From assembly GCF_014641855.1 (NCBI RefSeq), contig NZ_BMII01000006.1, positions 1 through 64,000 on the forward strand: DNA of 64,000 nucleotides, written 5' to 3'. The notes below the pieces were generated by a model. That model had not been told where the DNA came from. It saw nothing but the letters and a program-made list of their open reading frames with translations, and did no database searches. A program made the position numbers and the translations under genes. Position 1 is the stretch's first letter. Each line of letters begins with the position of its first letter. This document shows, in pieces, positions 1-8,133 of this stretch. Source of the DNA: Shewanella inventionis (GTDB taxonomy: Bacteria > Pseudomonadota > Gammaproteobacteria > Enterobacterales > Shewanellaceae).

Positions 1-72
1 GATAATGCGGATAAAAACGCTGCTAAAGTGGTCCTAAATCGCTATTTACGCGAATTAGAGCAAGCGGCATAA
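1..72 (+). CDS. 3' end of an unidentified gene
   Basis: An open frame runs from the first base to a TAA at 70-72 and encodes the last 23 residues of a protein, ending in RYLRELEQAA. The charged, leucine-spaced tail looks helical. The piece is too short to assign a family. It reads toward modF, 177 bases downstream, but nothing shows that the two share a transcript. Confidence 0.5.
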   Translation, partial: DNADKNAAKVVLNRYLRELEQAA

Positions 73-182
73 GTAATTAATCAGGTTCGGGCAGAGCCGT
101 AGCGTCTGTGAAGTGAATTGCATTAGCAATCAGCAGCAGAAAGTCGATGATAAAGTAATTTATTATCGCCTGTATTCAGGAA

Positions 183-205
183 TCCCCGTCATTCATGGCG
201 GGGAG
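183..205 (+). other. hairpin upstream of the modF-like gene
   Basis: The arms ccccgtc and ggcgggg flank a 6-base loop (attcat), giving a 7-bp GC-rich stem with one G-T pair. No T-run follows, so it is a poor intrinsic terminator. It could still end the preceding transcript or structure the modF leader. Confidence 0.3.
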
Positions 206-249
206 CATGTCAATCAAACTATGTTAAGTGCGAAGAGGATAAACAGTAG

Positions 250-1728
250 ATGGAAATAAGGTTTACCCAACTGAAATGCAGTTCATCGAGTGTTAGTTTA
301 GTCATTGACGAATGGCTCATTGCGTCGCAGCAATCGTGGGGGATATTTAGCACAGAGGGTGATGTGGGCGCCACATTAGGCCAATTATTAACCCAACAGC
401 CTCATGAAAAAAGTATCGATTATAGTGGCAAATTTGAAGGAGGCGATCCTTCAAAGGTGGCTGTCGTATCGCTACTGGAGCAGCAGTCATTACTCGAGGA
501 TATTTTAGCGTTTGATGACAGTGAAACACTTGGCTACTGCGATCCTAAAACCACAGTATTTGGGGTGATTTATGCTCAATGTCATGACAATGCATTAACC
601 CATCAATTATTGCAGCAACTCGATTTAACCCATTTGAGTCAAAGCCATTTTACTCACTTATCAACAGGTGAGGGGCGCCGAGTGATGCTGGCGCGAGCAG
701 TGGCAGCACAAGTACCGTTTTTGGTATTAGATGAGCCATACGCAGGGCTTGATGTAGAGCATCGCAAGACGTTAACGACCTATTTACAACACTTATCGCA
801 AACCATGCAAATCTTGGTGGTGGTGTCGCGTGAAGAGGATATGCCCGACTGGATTGAGCATGTTGCGTTGTTTAGCCATGGAAAGTTAGACAGCGTGATG
901 ACCAAGGCACAGTGGGATAACCATCCGGTTATTAGCCAATTAACCGCACAGTCTGGGCAACAAAGTGAAGCCTTATTGGCACTTATCCGCCGTCATCGTC
1001 ACAGTGCCAAGTTTGCCGCCCCAGTATTTGAACTGCATGATGGCCGAGTGGCTTACTCAGATAAAGTGATTTTTTCTGGGGTGAATTGGCGTATTGATAA
1101 TGGCGTTCATTGGCAAGTTAAAGGCCCTAACGGCTGTGGTAAGAGCACTTTGCTTGGGCTTATTTTTGGTGATCATCCACAGTGCTACAGTAACGACATT
1201 GATATTTTTGGTAAAAAAAGAGGCTCTGGTGAGAGCATTTGGGAAATAAAACAGCATATAGGCATGGTGTCGTCGGCTTTACATATGCAATATCGTGTCA
1301 ATTGCAGTGCGCTAGATGTGATTGTGTCGGGGTTTTATGACTCAATAGGCTTATATCAAAAACCGACACAGCAACAAGTGGCGATTGCCTCCGAGTGGCT
1401 AGCAATTTTGCACATGGGCCATTTAAGCAAAACAGCATTTAAACAATTAGAATATGGCCAGCAACGTTTATTGCTAATCGCCAGAGCGATTGTAAAGCAA
1501 CCTACCTTATTGATCCTCGATGAACCCTACCAAGGCTTAGATTATTTAGGCAGAAGGTTGATTAAAAACTCCCTCGAATTGATAGCAAAAGAGCATTTGA
1601 GTCAGTTGCTTTATGTGTCACATTATCAACAGGATAGCCTTGATAGTATTAAGCATTTTATTGAGTTTGTACCAGATGAAAACCACCAGGGTTATCGTGC
1701 TTTGGTGAGCGGCCCGAGTATCGATTAA
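250..1728 (+). CDS. modF: ModF-like double-domain ABC ATPase
   Basis: A 492-residue protein with two tandem ABC nucleotide-binding domains and no membrane segments, close to E. coli ModF (about 490 residues). ModF-type proteins are cytoplasmic ATPases linked to molybdate uptake genes; their exact role is unclear. The second domain is complete: Walker A GPNGCGKST near residue 292 and Walker B LLILDEPYQGLD near 422. The first domain keeps a signature-like LSTGEGRR (about 136) and Walker B LVLDEPYAGLD (about 160). Where its P-loop should be (residues 34-45) it has a sequence with no GK[ST], so this site probably does not hydrolyse ATP. AGAGGA lies 10 bases before the ATG. The last 17 codons are copied in the spacer downstream. 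No modABC is in view. Confidence 0.8.
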   Translation: MEIRFTQLKCSSSSVSLVIDEWLIASQQSWGIFSTEGDVGATLGQLLTQQPHEKSIDYSGKFEGGDPSKVAVVSLLEQQSLLEDILAFDDSETLGYCDPKTTVFGVIYAQCHDNALTHQLLQQLDLTHLSQSHFTHLSTGEGRRVMLARAVAAQVPFLVLDEPYAGLDVEHRKTLTTYLQHLSQTMQILVVVSREEDMPDWIEHVALFSHGKLDSVMTKAQWDNHPVISQLTAQSGQQSEALLALIRRHRHSAKFAAPVFELHDGRVAYSDKVIFSGVNWRIDNGVHWQVKGPNGCGKSTLLGLIFGDHPQCYSNDIDIFGKKRGSGESIWEIKQHIGMVSSALHMQYRVNCSALDVIVSGFYDSIGLYQKPTQQQVAIASEWLAILHMGHLSKTAFKQLEYGQQRLLLIARAIVKQPTLLILDEPYQGLDYLGRRLIKNSLELIAKEHLSQLLYVSHYQQDSLDSIKHFIEFVPDENHQGYRALVSGPSID

Positions 1729-2117
1729 CCAGTACGACTTACATAGCGATTAAACAGTCAGCTAGCAGTCGACTATCAATCGACTATAAATCAACTATCA
1801 GTTTACGATCTGCCTGCGATGAGTCGACTATCAGTTAACAAAAGTTGGCTGTTTTTGTTTTCTTAACTTGGTTTTTCATTGAAAACCACCAGGGTTATCG
1901 TGCTTTGGTGAGCGGCCCGAGTATCAATTAACCAGTACGGCTTACAAAGCGATTAAACAGTCAGCTAGCAATCAACTATCAATCAACTATCAATCAACTA
2001 TCAATCAACTATCAGTTTACGATCTGCCAGCGATGAGTCGGCTATCAGTCGGCTATCAGTCGACTATGAGTTAACAAAAGTGGGCTGTTTTTGTTTTCTC
2101 AACGTGGTTTTCTCATT
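1678..2117. repeat. tandem duplication of the modF 3' end and spacer, with 11-bp repeats
   Basis: Copy 1 (1678-1880) and copy 2 (1881-2117) are near-identical direct repeats. Copy 1 includes the last 17 codons and stop of the modF-like gene, so copy 2 carries a start-less duplicate of that coding end. Inside each copy is a run of imperfect 11-bp units of the form caatcaactat or cagtcggctat. Copy 2 has more units, which explains its extra 34 bases. This fills most of the 500-base gap before the next gene; no other gene is seen there. Confidence 0.85.
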
Positions 2118-2232
2118 ATTAAAAAAAAATTGAAAATGTTTCAATTTTTACCCTGTATATGGTGATTAATTATAAGCGTATGATGGCGACTTAGAGATTA
2201 ACCCTCGTATTTAGCTTAAAAGGTTGACTGTT

Positions 2233-2778
2233 ATGCTTCTTGATACGCCCATTTGTGATTTTGGCTGGAAAGCACCCGATTTTACGTTAAAAAATCCTAA
2301 TGGTGATGTGTTTACCATGAGCGAACACTTAGGGGAAAAAGGCTTGTTGATTATGTTTATTTGTAATCACTGCCCGTATGTTAAAGCCATTGCAGCGCGT
2401 TTGGCTGAAGATACCAAGCTATTGATGGCAGAAGGCATCAATGTACTTGCAGTGATGTCAAATGACTACCAGGCATTTGATGCAGACTCGCCAGCCAATA
2501 TGCTGCGTTTTGCCGAGCAACACGGTTTTACATTCCCGTATTTAGTCGATGAAAACCAACATGTTGGTAAGCAGTATGGTGCAGTGTGTACCCCAGACTT
2601 TTTTGGCTTTAATGCACAAGGTGAATTGCAATATCGCGGTCGTTTAGACGATGCACGATTACAAGATGATCCCAATCGTGTTCCTGAGCTGGTCAATGCG
2701 ATGCAATTAATTGCCGCAACGGGTAAAGGGCCTAAACAACAAACAGCCAGTATGGGCTGTTCGATTAAATGGCGCTAA
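2233..2778 (+). CDS. thioredoxin-fold (AhpC/TSA-like) protein
   Basis: A 181-residue soluble protein of the peroxiredoxin-like/TlpA-like thioredoxin superfamily. It opens with the typical APDFTLKNPNGD segment and has a CxxC active site, CNHCPY, at residues 44-47. A cis-proline region follows (VCTPDFFGF). Proteins of this type act in thiol-disulfide exchange or peroxide reduction; the substrate cannot be told from sequence. There is no signal peptide, so it is cytoplasmic. An upstream TTG at 2224 is in frame, but AAAAGG ends at 2223, directly against that TTG and 9 bases before the ATG at 2233, so the ATG was chosen. Confidence 0.75.
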   Translation: MLLDTPICDFGWKAPDFTLKNPNGDVFTMSEHLGEKGLLIMFICNHCPYVKAIAARLAEDTKLLMAEGINVLAVMSNDYQAFDADSPANMLRFAEQHGFTFPYLVDENQHVGKQYGAVCTPDFFGFNAQGELQYRGRLDDARLQDDPNRVPELVNAMQLIAATGKGPKQQTASMGCSIKWR

Positions 2779-2894
2779 TGCCCTTGAATAATGCTTTGTC
2801 AGCACAATATTAGCACCAGGGCAAAGTACTTAGAATTTTTGTTAACTATTTGATTGATTTAACCAGTCATATTTTATTTATTACGGAGCATCAC

Positions 2895-3551
2895 ATGACT
2901 CACGCTATTATTTCTGATTTAGAAAAACGTTACACAGCAAAACGTTACGATGCGACTAAGCGCGTATCTGCTGAAGATTTAGCTGTTATTTATGAAGCAA
3001 TGGTGTTGTCACCATCATCAATTAACTCTCAACCATGGAAATTTATCGTGATTGAAAGTGATGAAGCAAAACAACGTCTTCATGACTCGTTTGCAAATAA
3101 GTTCCAGTTTAATCAACCACATGCTAAAGCGGCATCTCACACTATTTTGTTTGCTTACAACCCTAAGTATACTCGTGAAGATTATGCCAAAGTGATTGAC
3201 CAAGGTATTACCGATGGCCGTACTAAGCCAGAAGAGCGTGAAGGTGCATTTGGTGCGTTTGCATTTGTGGATTTAAACACAGATGAAGCAGGTAACAACG
3301 CAGCCTGGACTAAATCACAAACTTATTTAGCACTGGGTAACACCATGCACACCTTAGCACGTTTAGGCATTGATTCTACGCCGATGGAAGGTGTTGACAG
3401 CGAAATGCTAGGACAGATTTTTGCAAAAGAATTAGACGGTTATGTGTGTGACGTTGCATTAGCATTTGGTTATCACCATTCAGATGAAGACTATAACGCT
3501 AAGTTACCTAAGTCACGTTTAAAAACTGAGCAAGTGTTACAAGTAGTGTAA
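2895..3551 (+). CDS. nfsB: NfsB-like oxygen-insensitive NAD(P)H nitroreductase
   Basis: A 218-residue nitroreductase-fold flavoprotein. The N-terminal block with RYTAKRYDATKRVS, then SPSSINSQPWKF near residues 39-50, matches the FMN-binding region of the NfsB/FRase I family, and the length fits (E. coli NfsB 217). It should use NAD(P)H and FMN for two-electron reduction of nitro compounds and quinones in the cytoplasm. The frame opens earlier at 2850, but ACGGAG at 2883-2888 sits 6 bases before the ATG at 2895. It appears monocistronic and ends in a strong terminator. Confidence 0.85.
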   Translation: MTHAIISDLEKRYTAKRYDATKRVSAEDLAVIYEAMVLSPSSINSQPWKFIVIESDEAKQRLHDSFANKFQFNQPHAKAASHTILFAYNPKYTREDYAKVIDQGITDGRTKPEEREGAFGAFAFVDLNTDEAGNNAAWTKSQTYLALGNTMHTLARLGIDSTPMEGVDSEMLGQIFAKELDGYVCDVALAFGYHHSDEDYNAKLPKSRLKTEQVLQVV

Positions 3552-3574
3552 TTGTAAAACGGTAAAATCCCCAT

Positions 3575-3611
3575 AAAAAGGGGCATAAGATTGAGTCTTA
3601 TGCCCCTTTTT
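3575..3611. terminator. bidirectional intrinsic terminator
   Basis: A perfect 16-bp inverted repeat (arms 3575-3590 and 3596-3611, 5-base loop) has A-runs and T-runs at both ends. It lies between the convergent nitroreductase and S33 peptidase genes and can serve both. Confidence 0.9.
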
Positions 3612-3631
3612 ACATCTCACAATGTCATTCT

Positions 3632-4921
3632 TTAACGTAAACAATGGCCGCGATTAAGGCTAATAAGCTTGTCTAAAATATGCTCGCCGGCCATGCGAAT
3701 ACCATTATGTTCGTACTCTGATGTGAGCCAATATTTAAGATTACCCACTTGTTTAGCAGTTTCTAGGCTGTACTGCATCTCTACAAACATGTCTTCGCTG
3801 TAAATTGCTGCAGCCACAGGCACCTTGTTGTTTGCGAGTTTTTCAATATCGTACAACGCAGGCCAGTCTTTTTTAGCGGCAAGTAAATTGGCCGCTTGTT
3901 GTAATGGCTCAAGTTGCTCAAATTGCGAGAACATCCACGGGTAGATCATTTCGCCTGTAAATAACACAGGTTTACCCGGGCGATAGTTAAATTGCGGGTA
4001 CTGATCTCTAACCCTGTGTGCAGCCCATGCCGAGGCGTGTTGTTGGCAATATATTGACTCGTGCAATAGCGCAAAAATGGGGTTAGTGTTGTAGTCGAGA
4101 AATTGGCTAAATTGATGCAAAAACAATGGGTTTACATCAACACCATGGGGCGTATCAATTAACGCTTGTTCTAACAAATAATAAACGGCCTCTGGCCCTT
4201 GCTCCATGCCGAGATTAATACCTAATAACTGTAACATTTCAACGGTTAATAGTTCACCAGTAGCAAGGTAGACTTTGTTTTCGAATAAGTGTTTAGCTAG
4301 GTTGTCGACTAATACTCTGGCATCACTAAAACGCGCAAAAAAGTCGTTATTTTTAGCGATAACACGCTGATAGGTGGCTTGATAGACTTCATCTGCAGTG
4401 CGGGTTAATGATGGAATACCACCAGTAATGTAAGCTTCTTTTAAGCCTTCTGGCGCGGCAGATAAATAATGCAACGCACAAAACCCACCAAAGCTTTGGC
4501 CTAAAATGCTCCATGGCTCACCAGGTGATAATTTAGTGCGAATGTATTCTGCATCGCGAATGATATTGTCGGCTCGGAAAAAACTTAAGTAGTCAGCCTG
4601 ATCGGTTGCACTCATATAACTTAAGCTGGTGCCATTTATTGGGGTTGATAAGCCTGTGCCACGCTGGTCGAGCAGTAAAACGCGATATTCTGTTAAAGCG
4701 CGTTTTATCCAGCCAGTATTGCTCAGCGGTCTAACAGCGCCAAAACCTGGGCCACCTTGAAAAAACACTAAATAGGGTAGTTGCTTATGTTGATTTTCAA
4801 CGCTTACAAGTTCACGGACAAAAACCTGAATGTGTTTACTCGGACTGTGTTGATAATCAAGTGGCACCGAGAAAAAATGTTTACGGGTTTTGATGTCTGC
4901 TAGAGTGCTATCAATTTGCAT
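3632..4921 (-). CDS. S33-family proline iminopeptidase-like hydrolase
   Basis: A 429-residue alpha/beta hydrolase of the prolyl aminopeptidase type. The oxyanion-hole motif reads QGGPGFG, followed by LLDQRGTGLS, both typical of the S33 family. The nucleophile elbow GQSFGG puts the catalytic Ser at residue 143. The catalytic His is probably in EYEHNG near the C-terminus. It should release N-terminal residues, classically proline, from peptides. No signal peptide is visible, so it is likely cytoplasmic. At over 400 residues it belongs to the longer subgroup of this family. It stands alone, convergent with the nitroreductase gene. Confidence 0.8.
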   Translation of the reverse strand: MQIDSTLADIKTRKHFFSVPLDYQHSPSKHIQVFVRELVSVENQHKQLPYLVFFQGGPGFGAVRPLSNTGWIKRALTEYRVLLLDQRGTGLSTPINGTSLSYMSATDQADYLSFFRADNIIRDAEYIRTKLSPGEPWSILGQSFGGFCALHYLSAAPEGLKEAYITGGIPSLTRTADEVYQATYQRVIAKNNDFFARFSDARVLVDNLAKHLFENKVYLATGELLTVEMLQLLGINLGMEQGPEAVYYLLEQALIDTPHGVDVNPLFLHQFSQFLDYNTNPIFALLHESIYCQQHASAWAAHRVRDQYPQFNYRPGKPVLFTGEMIYPWMFSQFEQLEPLQQAANLLAAKKDWPALYDIEKLANNKVPVAAAIYSEDMFVEMQYSLETAKQVGNLKYWLTSEYEHNGIRMAGEHILDKLISLNRGHCLR

Positions 4922-5120
4922 ACATGTCCTACTAAGTCATTGGTTTTATATTGGGATACACCATGGTCTATGTTTGTTCCCAATATACAAGTTGATTAGC
5001 TATAGTGTACATCATCAATACAAAGCGTGATGCCTATCATATAAAATATGTATCTAGATCAACTCTGCTTAAGTAAAATTAACGCATAATAAACATATGA
5101 GCATAAGCCCGAGGTTGCCG

Positions 5121-5765
5121 ATGAAGTATCAAATTATCCCCGTCACACCTTTTCAGCAAAACTGCAGTGTTATTTGGTGTGAAAAGACGTTAAAGGCTGC
5201 TGTGGTTGATCCCGGTGGTGATATTGATCGCATCATGGCAGAAGTGAGCAAGCTTGGGTTGAGCGTTGAAAAAATTTTACTGACACATGGGCATATCGAT
5301 CATGTGGGCGGTGCGGCAACCTTAGCGAATAAGTTGTCTGTGCCGATTATTGGCCCACATGAGGCCGATAAGTTTTGGTTAGACAACTTAATGAAACAAA
5401 GCCAAAACTTTGGCTTTCCTCGTGCTGAGGCTTTTGAGCCTTCGAAATATTTAAATGATGGCGATGAAGTCAGTGTTGGTGAGCAAAAGATAAGCGTGCT
5501 GCATTGCCCTGGCCACACCCCTGGCCATATAGTGTTTTTTCATGCTCCGAGCGCGTTAGCCTGGGTGGGGGATGTGTTGTTTAGAGGCTCAATTGGCCGC
5601 ACTGACTTTCCGCAGTCCAATCACCAGGACTTATTACATTCTATTACCACTAAATTGTGGCCATTGGGTCATAATGTCAGCTTTATTCCTGGCCATGGGC
5701 CTATGTCGACCTTTGCTGATGAGCGTCAACATAATCCGTTTGTGGCCGACCAACTGTTTGGCTAA
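5121..5765 (+). CDS. metallo-beta-lactamase-fold hydrolase, YcbL/glyoxalase II type
   Basis: A 214-residue protein with the full metal-binding set of the superfamily: THGHIDH (H56, H58, D60, H61), CPGHTPGH, the bridging Asp in VGDVLF and PGHGP. Length and motifs match the small YcbL-like type II glyoxalase group, which hydrolyses thioesters such as S-lactoylglutathione; other thioester or persulfide substrates are possible. A longer in-frame start exists at 5097, but the conserved N-terminus begins MKYQIIPVTPFQQN at 5121, with GAGG 7 bases upstream. No signal peptide. Single gene. Confidence 0.8.
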   Translation: MKYQIIPVTPFQQNCSVIWCEKTLKAAVVDPGGDIDRIMAEVSKLGLSVEKILLTHGHIDHVGGAATLANKLSVPIIGPHEADKFWLDNLMKQSQNFGFPRAEAFEPSKYLNDGDEVSVGEQKISVLHCPGHTPGHIVFFHAPSALAWVGDVLFRGSIGRTDFPQSNHQDLLHSITTKLWPLGHNVSFIPGHGPMSTFADERQHNPFVADQLFG

Positions 5766-5973
5766 ATGACAGTCCATTTCTTTGTTGCATTGCCTTAGAA
5801 GGGAATAACCATTATTTCAACAATGCGCCTCAAACTGAACAGTCTGAGCGACTCTGATTGGTCACATAATTAATGGAAATGGTATAAAACATAAATTGAA
5901 ACCATTGAATCTTTGCATTGTAAAGACAGTCTGTTAGCTTAAGAGACTGCGTTTATTATGATGGACTGTTTTC

Positions 5974-6993
5974 ATGGTGCAACACCTTGTAGATTTACTC
6001 GATGCCTGGTTACCGACTTATCAAGAGGACTGGGTGCTTGCGGTGTTAACACAGGTGCAAGGATCTTCATACCGCAAACCTGGCGCGATCATGTTGTTCC
6101 ATCCCATGGGGAAAAGCCTGGGTATGCTTAGTGGTGGCTGCCTTGAAGCCGATCTTCGTCGTCACGCTCAGCGTGCAATCCAAACCCAGCAAATATTGCA
6201 ATTAACCTATGATGCGACTGACGAGTCTGATACCAGCTATCAGCTTGGCTGTGGTGGTATTGTGAATATTATGATGGTGTTGCTCAATAAAACGAATAAT
6301 TACCTTGGTTTGCTTAAGGTTCATGACGCGTTAATGCGCGGTGATAGCGGTGTTTATCAGCTCAGTCTTGCTGACGACGGCGCTCCAAGCCATGCCATTA
6401 CTGGGCAATATATAGAGCAACATAGTTGGCCTTCAGCCAAGATCAACTTAAACCGCAAAACAGAAAAAGTCATTCAGCAACACAATACAGTATTAAATAT
6501 TCCGCTTAGGCCACCGGTGCATATTGGTATTTTTGGTGGTGGATTAGACGCTCAACCCCTTGCGCAAATGGCCCAAACAATGGGGTGGAAGGTGACGGTT
6601 TTTGATGAACGAACCGCTTATGCCCGCACTTATGATTTTCCTGGTTGCCAAATAATTAAGCACCCAATTACCAACATTTCTCAGGATATCCTAACCAGTT
6701 TAGATGCCGCTTTTGTTATGAACCATAACTTACAACTTGATGCTAAAACCCTAAATGCACTAAAGCCATTGGCATTAGCGTATATCGCATTATTAGGACC
6801 TGCGCATCGCCGAGACAAAGTATTTGGGATTGCAACGTTAAGCCTTGCTGATTTTAGCGGTTACTTTGCCGCGCCTGCAGGGCTTGCATTAGGCGGGGAG
6901 TTACCCGGTTCGGTTGCGTTAAGTATGTTATCTCAGTGCCATGGTGTGCTGTATCAGGCTAAATTAACTCGACTTGATAGCGTGATGGTATAA
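5974..6993 (+). CDS. XdhC/CoxI-family molybdenum enzyme maturation factor
   Basis: A 339-residue XdhC-family protein. The N-terminal domain holds GSSYRKPGA and a conserved LSGGCLE segment; a second block has QLGCGG. The C-terminal half contains a Rossmann-like GIFGGGLDAQPL near residue 188. XdhC proteins bind molybdenum cofactor, help add the terminal sulfido ligand and insert it into xanthine-dehydrogenase-family enzymes. It is the first gene of a four-gene plus-strand cluster with a MobA-like protein and both hydroxylase subunits, which fits that job. No clear ribosome site precedes the ATG, so the start is moderately sure. An inverted repeat (cagtct/agactg) lies just upstream near 5930-5950. 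Confidence 0.85.
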   Translation: MVQHLVDLLDAWLPTYQEDWVLAVLTQVQGSSYRKPGAIMLFHPMGKSLGMLSGGCLEADLRRHAQRAIQTQQILQLTYDATDESDTSYQLGCGGIVNIMMVLLNKTNNYLGLLKVHDALMRGDSGVYQLSLADDGAPSHAITGQYIEQHSWPSAKINLNRKTEKVIQQHNTVLNIPLRPPVHIGIFGGGLDAQPLAQMAQTMGWKVTVFDERTAYARTYDFPGCQIIKHPITNISQDILTSLDAAFVMNHNLQLDAKTLNALKPLALAYIALLGPAHRRDKVFGIATLSLADFSGYFAAPAGLALGGELPGSVALSMLSQCHGVLYQAKLTRLDSVMV

Positions 6994-7021
6994 CGATGAT
7001 GCTTACCGAGATTGAGCTATT

Positions 7022-7669
7022 ATGACTGAGCAATACACTAACAAGATCGCTACGGTGATTTTGGCGGCAGGTGCCAGTAGCCGGTTTAATGGCTGTAAAA
7101 TGATGGCTAAAGTTCTAGGTGAAAAAAGCCTATTGGCCCACAGTGTTGAAACGCTTAAACAGGTTACTCAAGCAGCAAACATCGCCCCAGCGGCAGTGGT
7201 GTTAGGCGCGCACATTAACGATGACATTATGACGATGACACAGGGCGCGGTGCGTATTATTAATCGGCAATGGCAAACGGGGTTATCTAGCTCTGTTAAG
7301 TTGGCCGTGAATTATGCGATTGAGGCTAAATCAGATGCATTATTACTGGTATTGGCCGATCAAGTTGCGATTACAGCAAATGAGTATTTACGCTTAATTA
7401 ATGCTTTTTTACAAAATAAGCAAACCTGTTGCAGTTTTTACCAACAAGATGTGGGTGTACCTGCTATTTTTTTAGCGCAAGATTTTAATGCATTAATGGC
7501 CATAGAAGGCGACAAAGGCGCTAAACGCGTGTTGAAACAACATGCAAAAAATCAACATTTAACTATTTTATCTATCGATAATGCCGCATGTGATATCGAT
7601 ACCCCAGCCGATTTAACGCGTTGGTTAAGTCAATGCAATAAGCCAGATGTAAGCGAATGCCCTAATTAA
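7022..7669 (+). CDS. MocA/MobA-like nucleotidyltransferase
   Basis: A 215-residue single-domain NTP-transferase. The nucleotide-binding signature VILAAGASSRFNGCKMMA lies at residues 13-30, and LLLVLADQVAIT supplies the metal-binding Asp. The family includes MocA (CTP:molybdopterin cytidylyltransferase), which makes the MCD form of the cofactor used by xanthine-dehydrogenase-family enzymes. Its place between an XdhC gene and the 2Fe-2S subunit gene, with 28 bases to the former and 9 to the latter start, supports a MocA role over MobA, which serves guanylylated enzymes. Confidence 0.8.
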   Translation: MTEQYTNKIATVILAAGASSRFNGCKMMAKVLGEKSLLAHSVETLKQVTQAANIAPAAVVLGAHINDDIMTMTQGAVRIINRQWQTGLSSSVKLAVNYAIEAKSDALLLVLADQVAITANEYLRLINAFLQNKQTCCSFYQQDVGVPAIFLAQDFNALMAIEGDKGAKRVLKQHAKNQHLTILSIDNAACDIDTPADLTRWLSQCNKPDVSECPN

Positions 7670-7678
7670 GGAGTGATT

Positions 7679-8131
7679 ATGACAACCCCTACCCAAAAGT
7701 TAATGGTTAATGGAAAAGACTTTACCTTAGACGCAGACCCCAATATGCCGGTGTTATGGGCTTTACGAGATATATTAGGTTTTACCGGTACCAAGTTTGG
7801 TTGCGGTGCGGGTCTGTGTGGCGCCTGTACTATCCATGTAGATGGCAGCCCAATGCGCGGCTGTTTAACTAGCCTTAAGCAAGTGCAGGGCAAGCAAGTT
7901 ACTACGATTGAAGGTCTTGAAGCACAAAAGCTTAAACAGGCATGGCTTACACATAATGTGCCTCAGTGTGGTTATTGCCAGGCGGGGCAGTTAATGTCTG
8001 CTGCGGCGCTGTTAAAAACCACTGCAAAACCTACAGATGCGCAAATTGATGATGCCATGTCGGGCAATATTTGCCGTTGTGGAACGTATCCGCGTATAAA
8101 AGCGGCCATTAAATCTGCGTCGGAGGCCTAA
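7679..8131 (+). CDS. iorA: 2Fe-2S subunit of a molybdenum hydroxylase (IorA-like)
   Basis: A 150-residue electron-transfer subunit like isoquinoline 1-oxidoreductase alpha. The plant-ferredoxin-type cluster ligands are C42, C47, C50 and C62; the second cluster ligands are C97, C100, C132 and C134 in CGYC and CRCG. It passes electrons from the molybdenum site to an acceptor, probably a cytochrome because no FAD subunit is encoded nearby. A GTG at 7673 is in frame, but TAAGGAG ends at 7672, six bases before the ATG at 7679. Only two bases separate its stop from the large-subunit ATG. Confidence 0.85.
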   Translation: MTTPTQKLMVNGKDFTLDADPNMPVLWALRDILGFTGTKFGCGAGLCGACTIHVDGSPMRGCLTSLKQVQGKQVTTIEGLEAQKLKQAWLTHNVPQCGYCQAGQLMSAAALLKTTAKPTDAQIDDAMSGNICRCGTYPRIKAAIKSASEA

Positions 8132-8133
8132 TC

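Noticed and set aside
183..205. Possible molybdenum cofactor riboswitch before the modF-like gene
   Set aside because: Only a single 7-bp hairpin is visible, not the multi-stem fold of that riboswitch.
1881..1929. Second modF coding end as a separate gene fragment
   Set aside because: It has no start and is explained by the tandem duplication.
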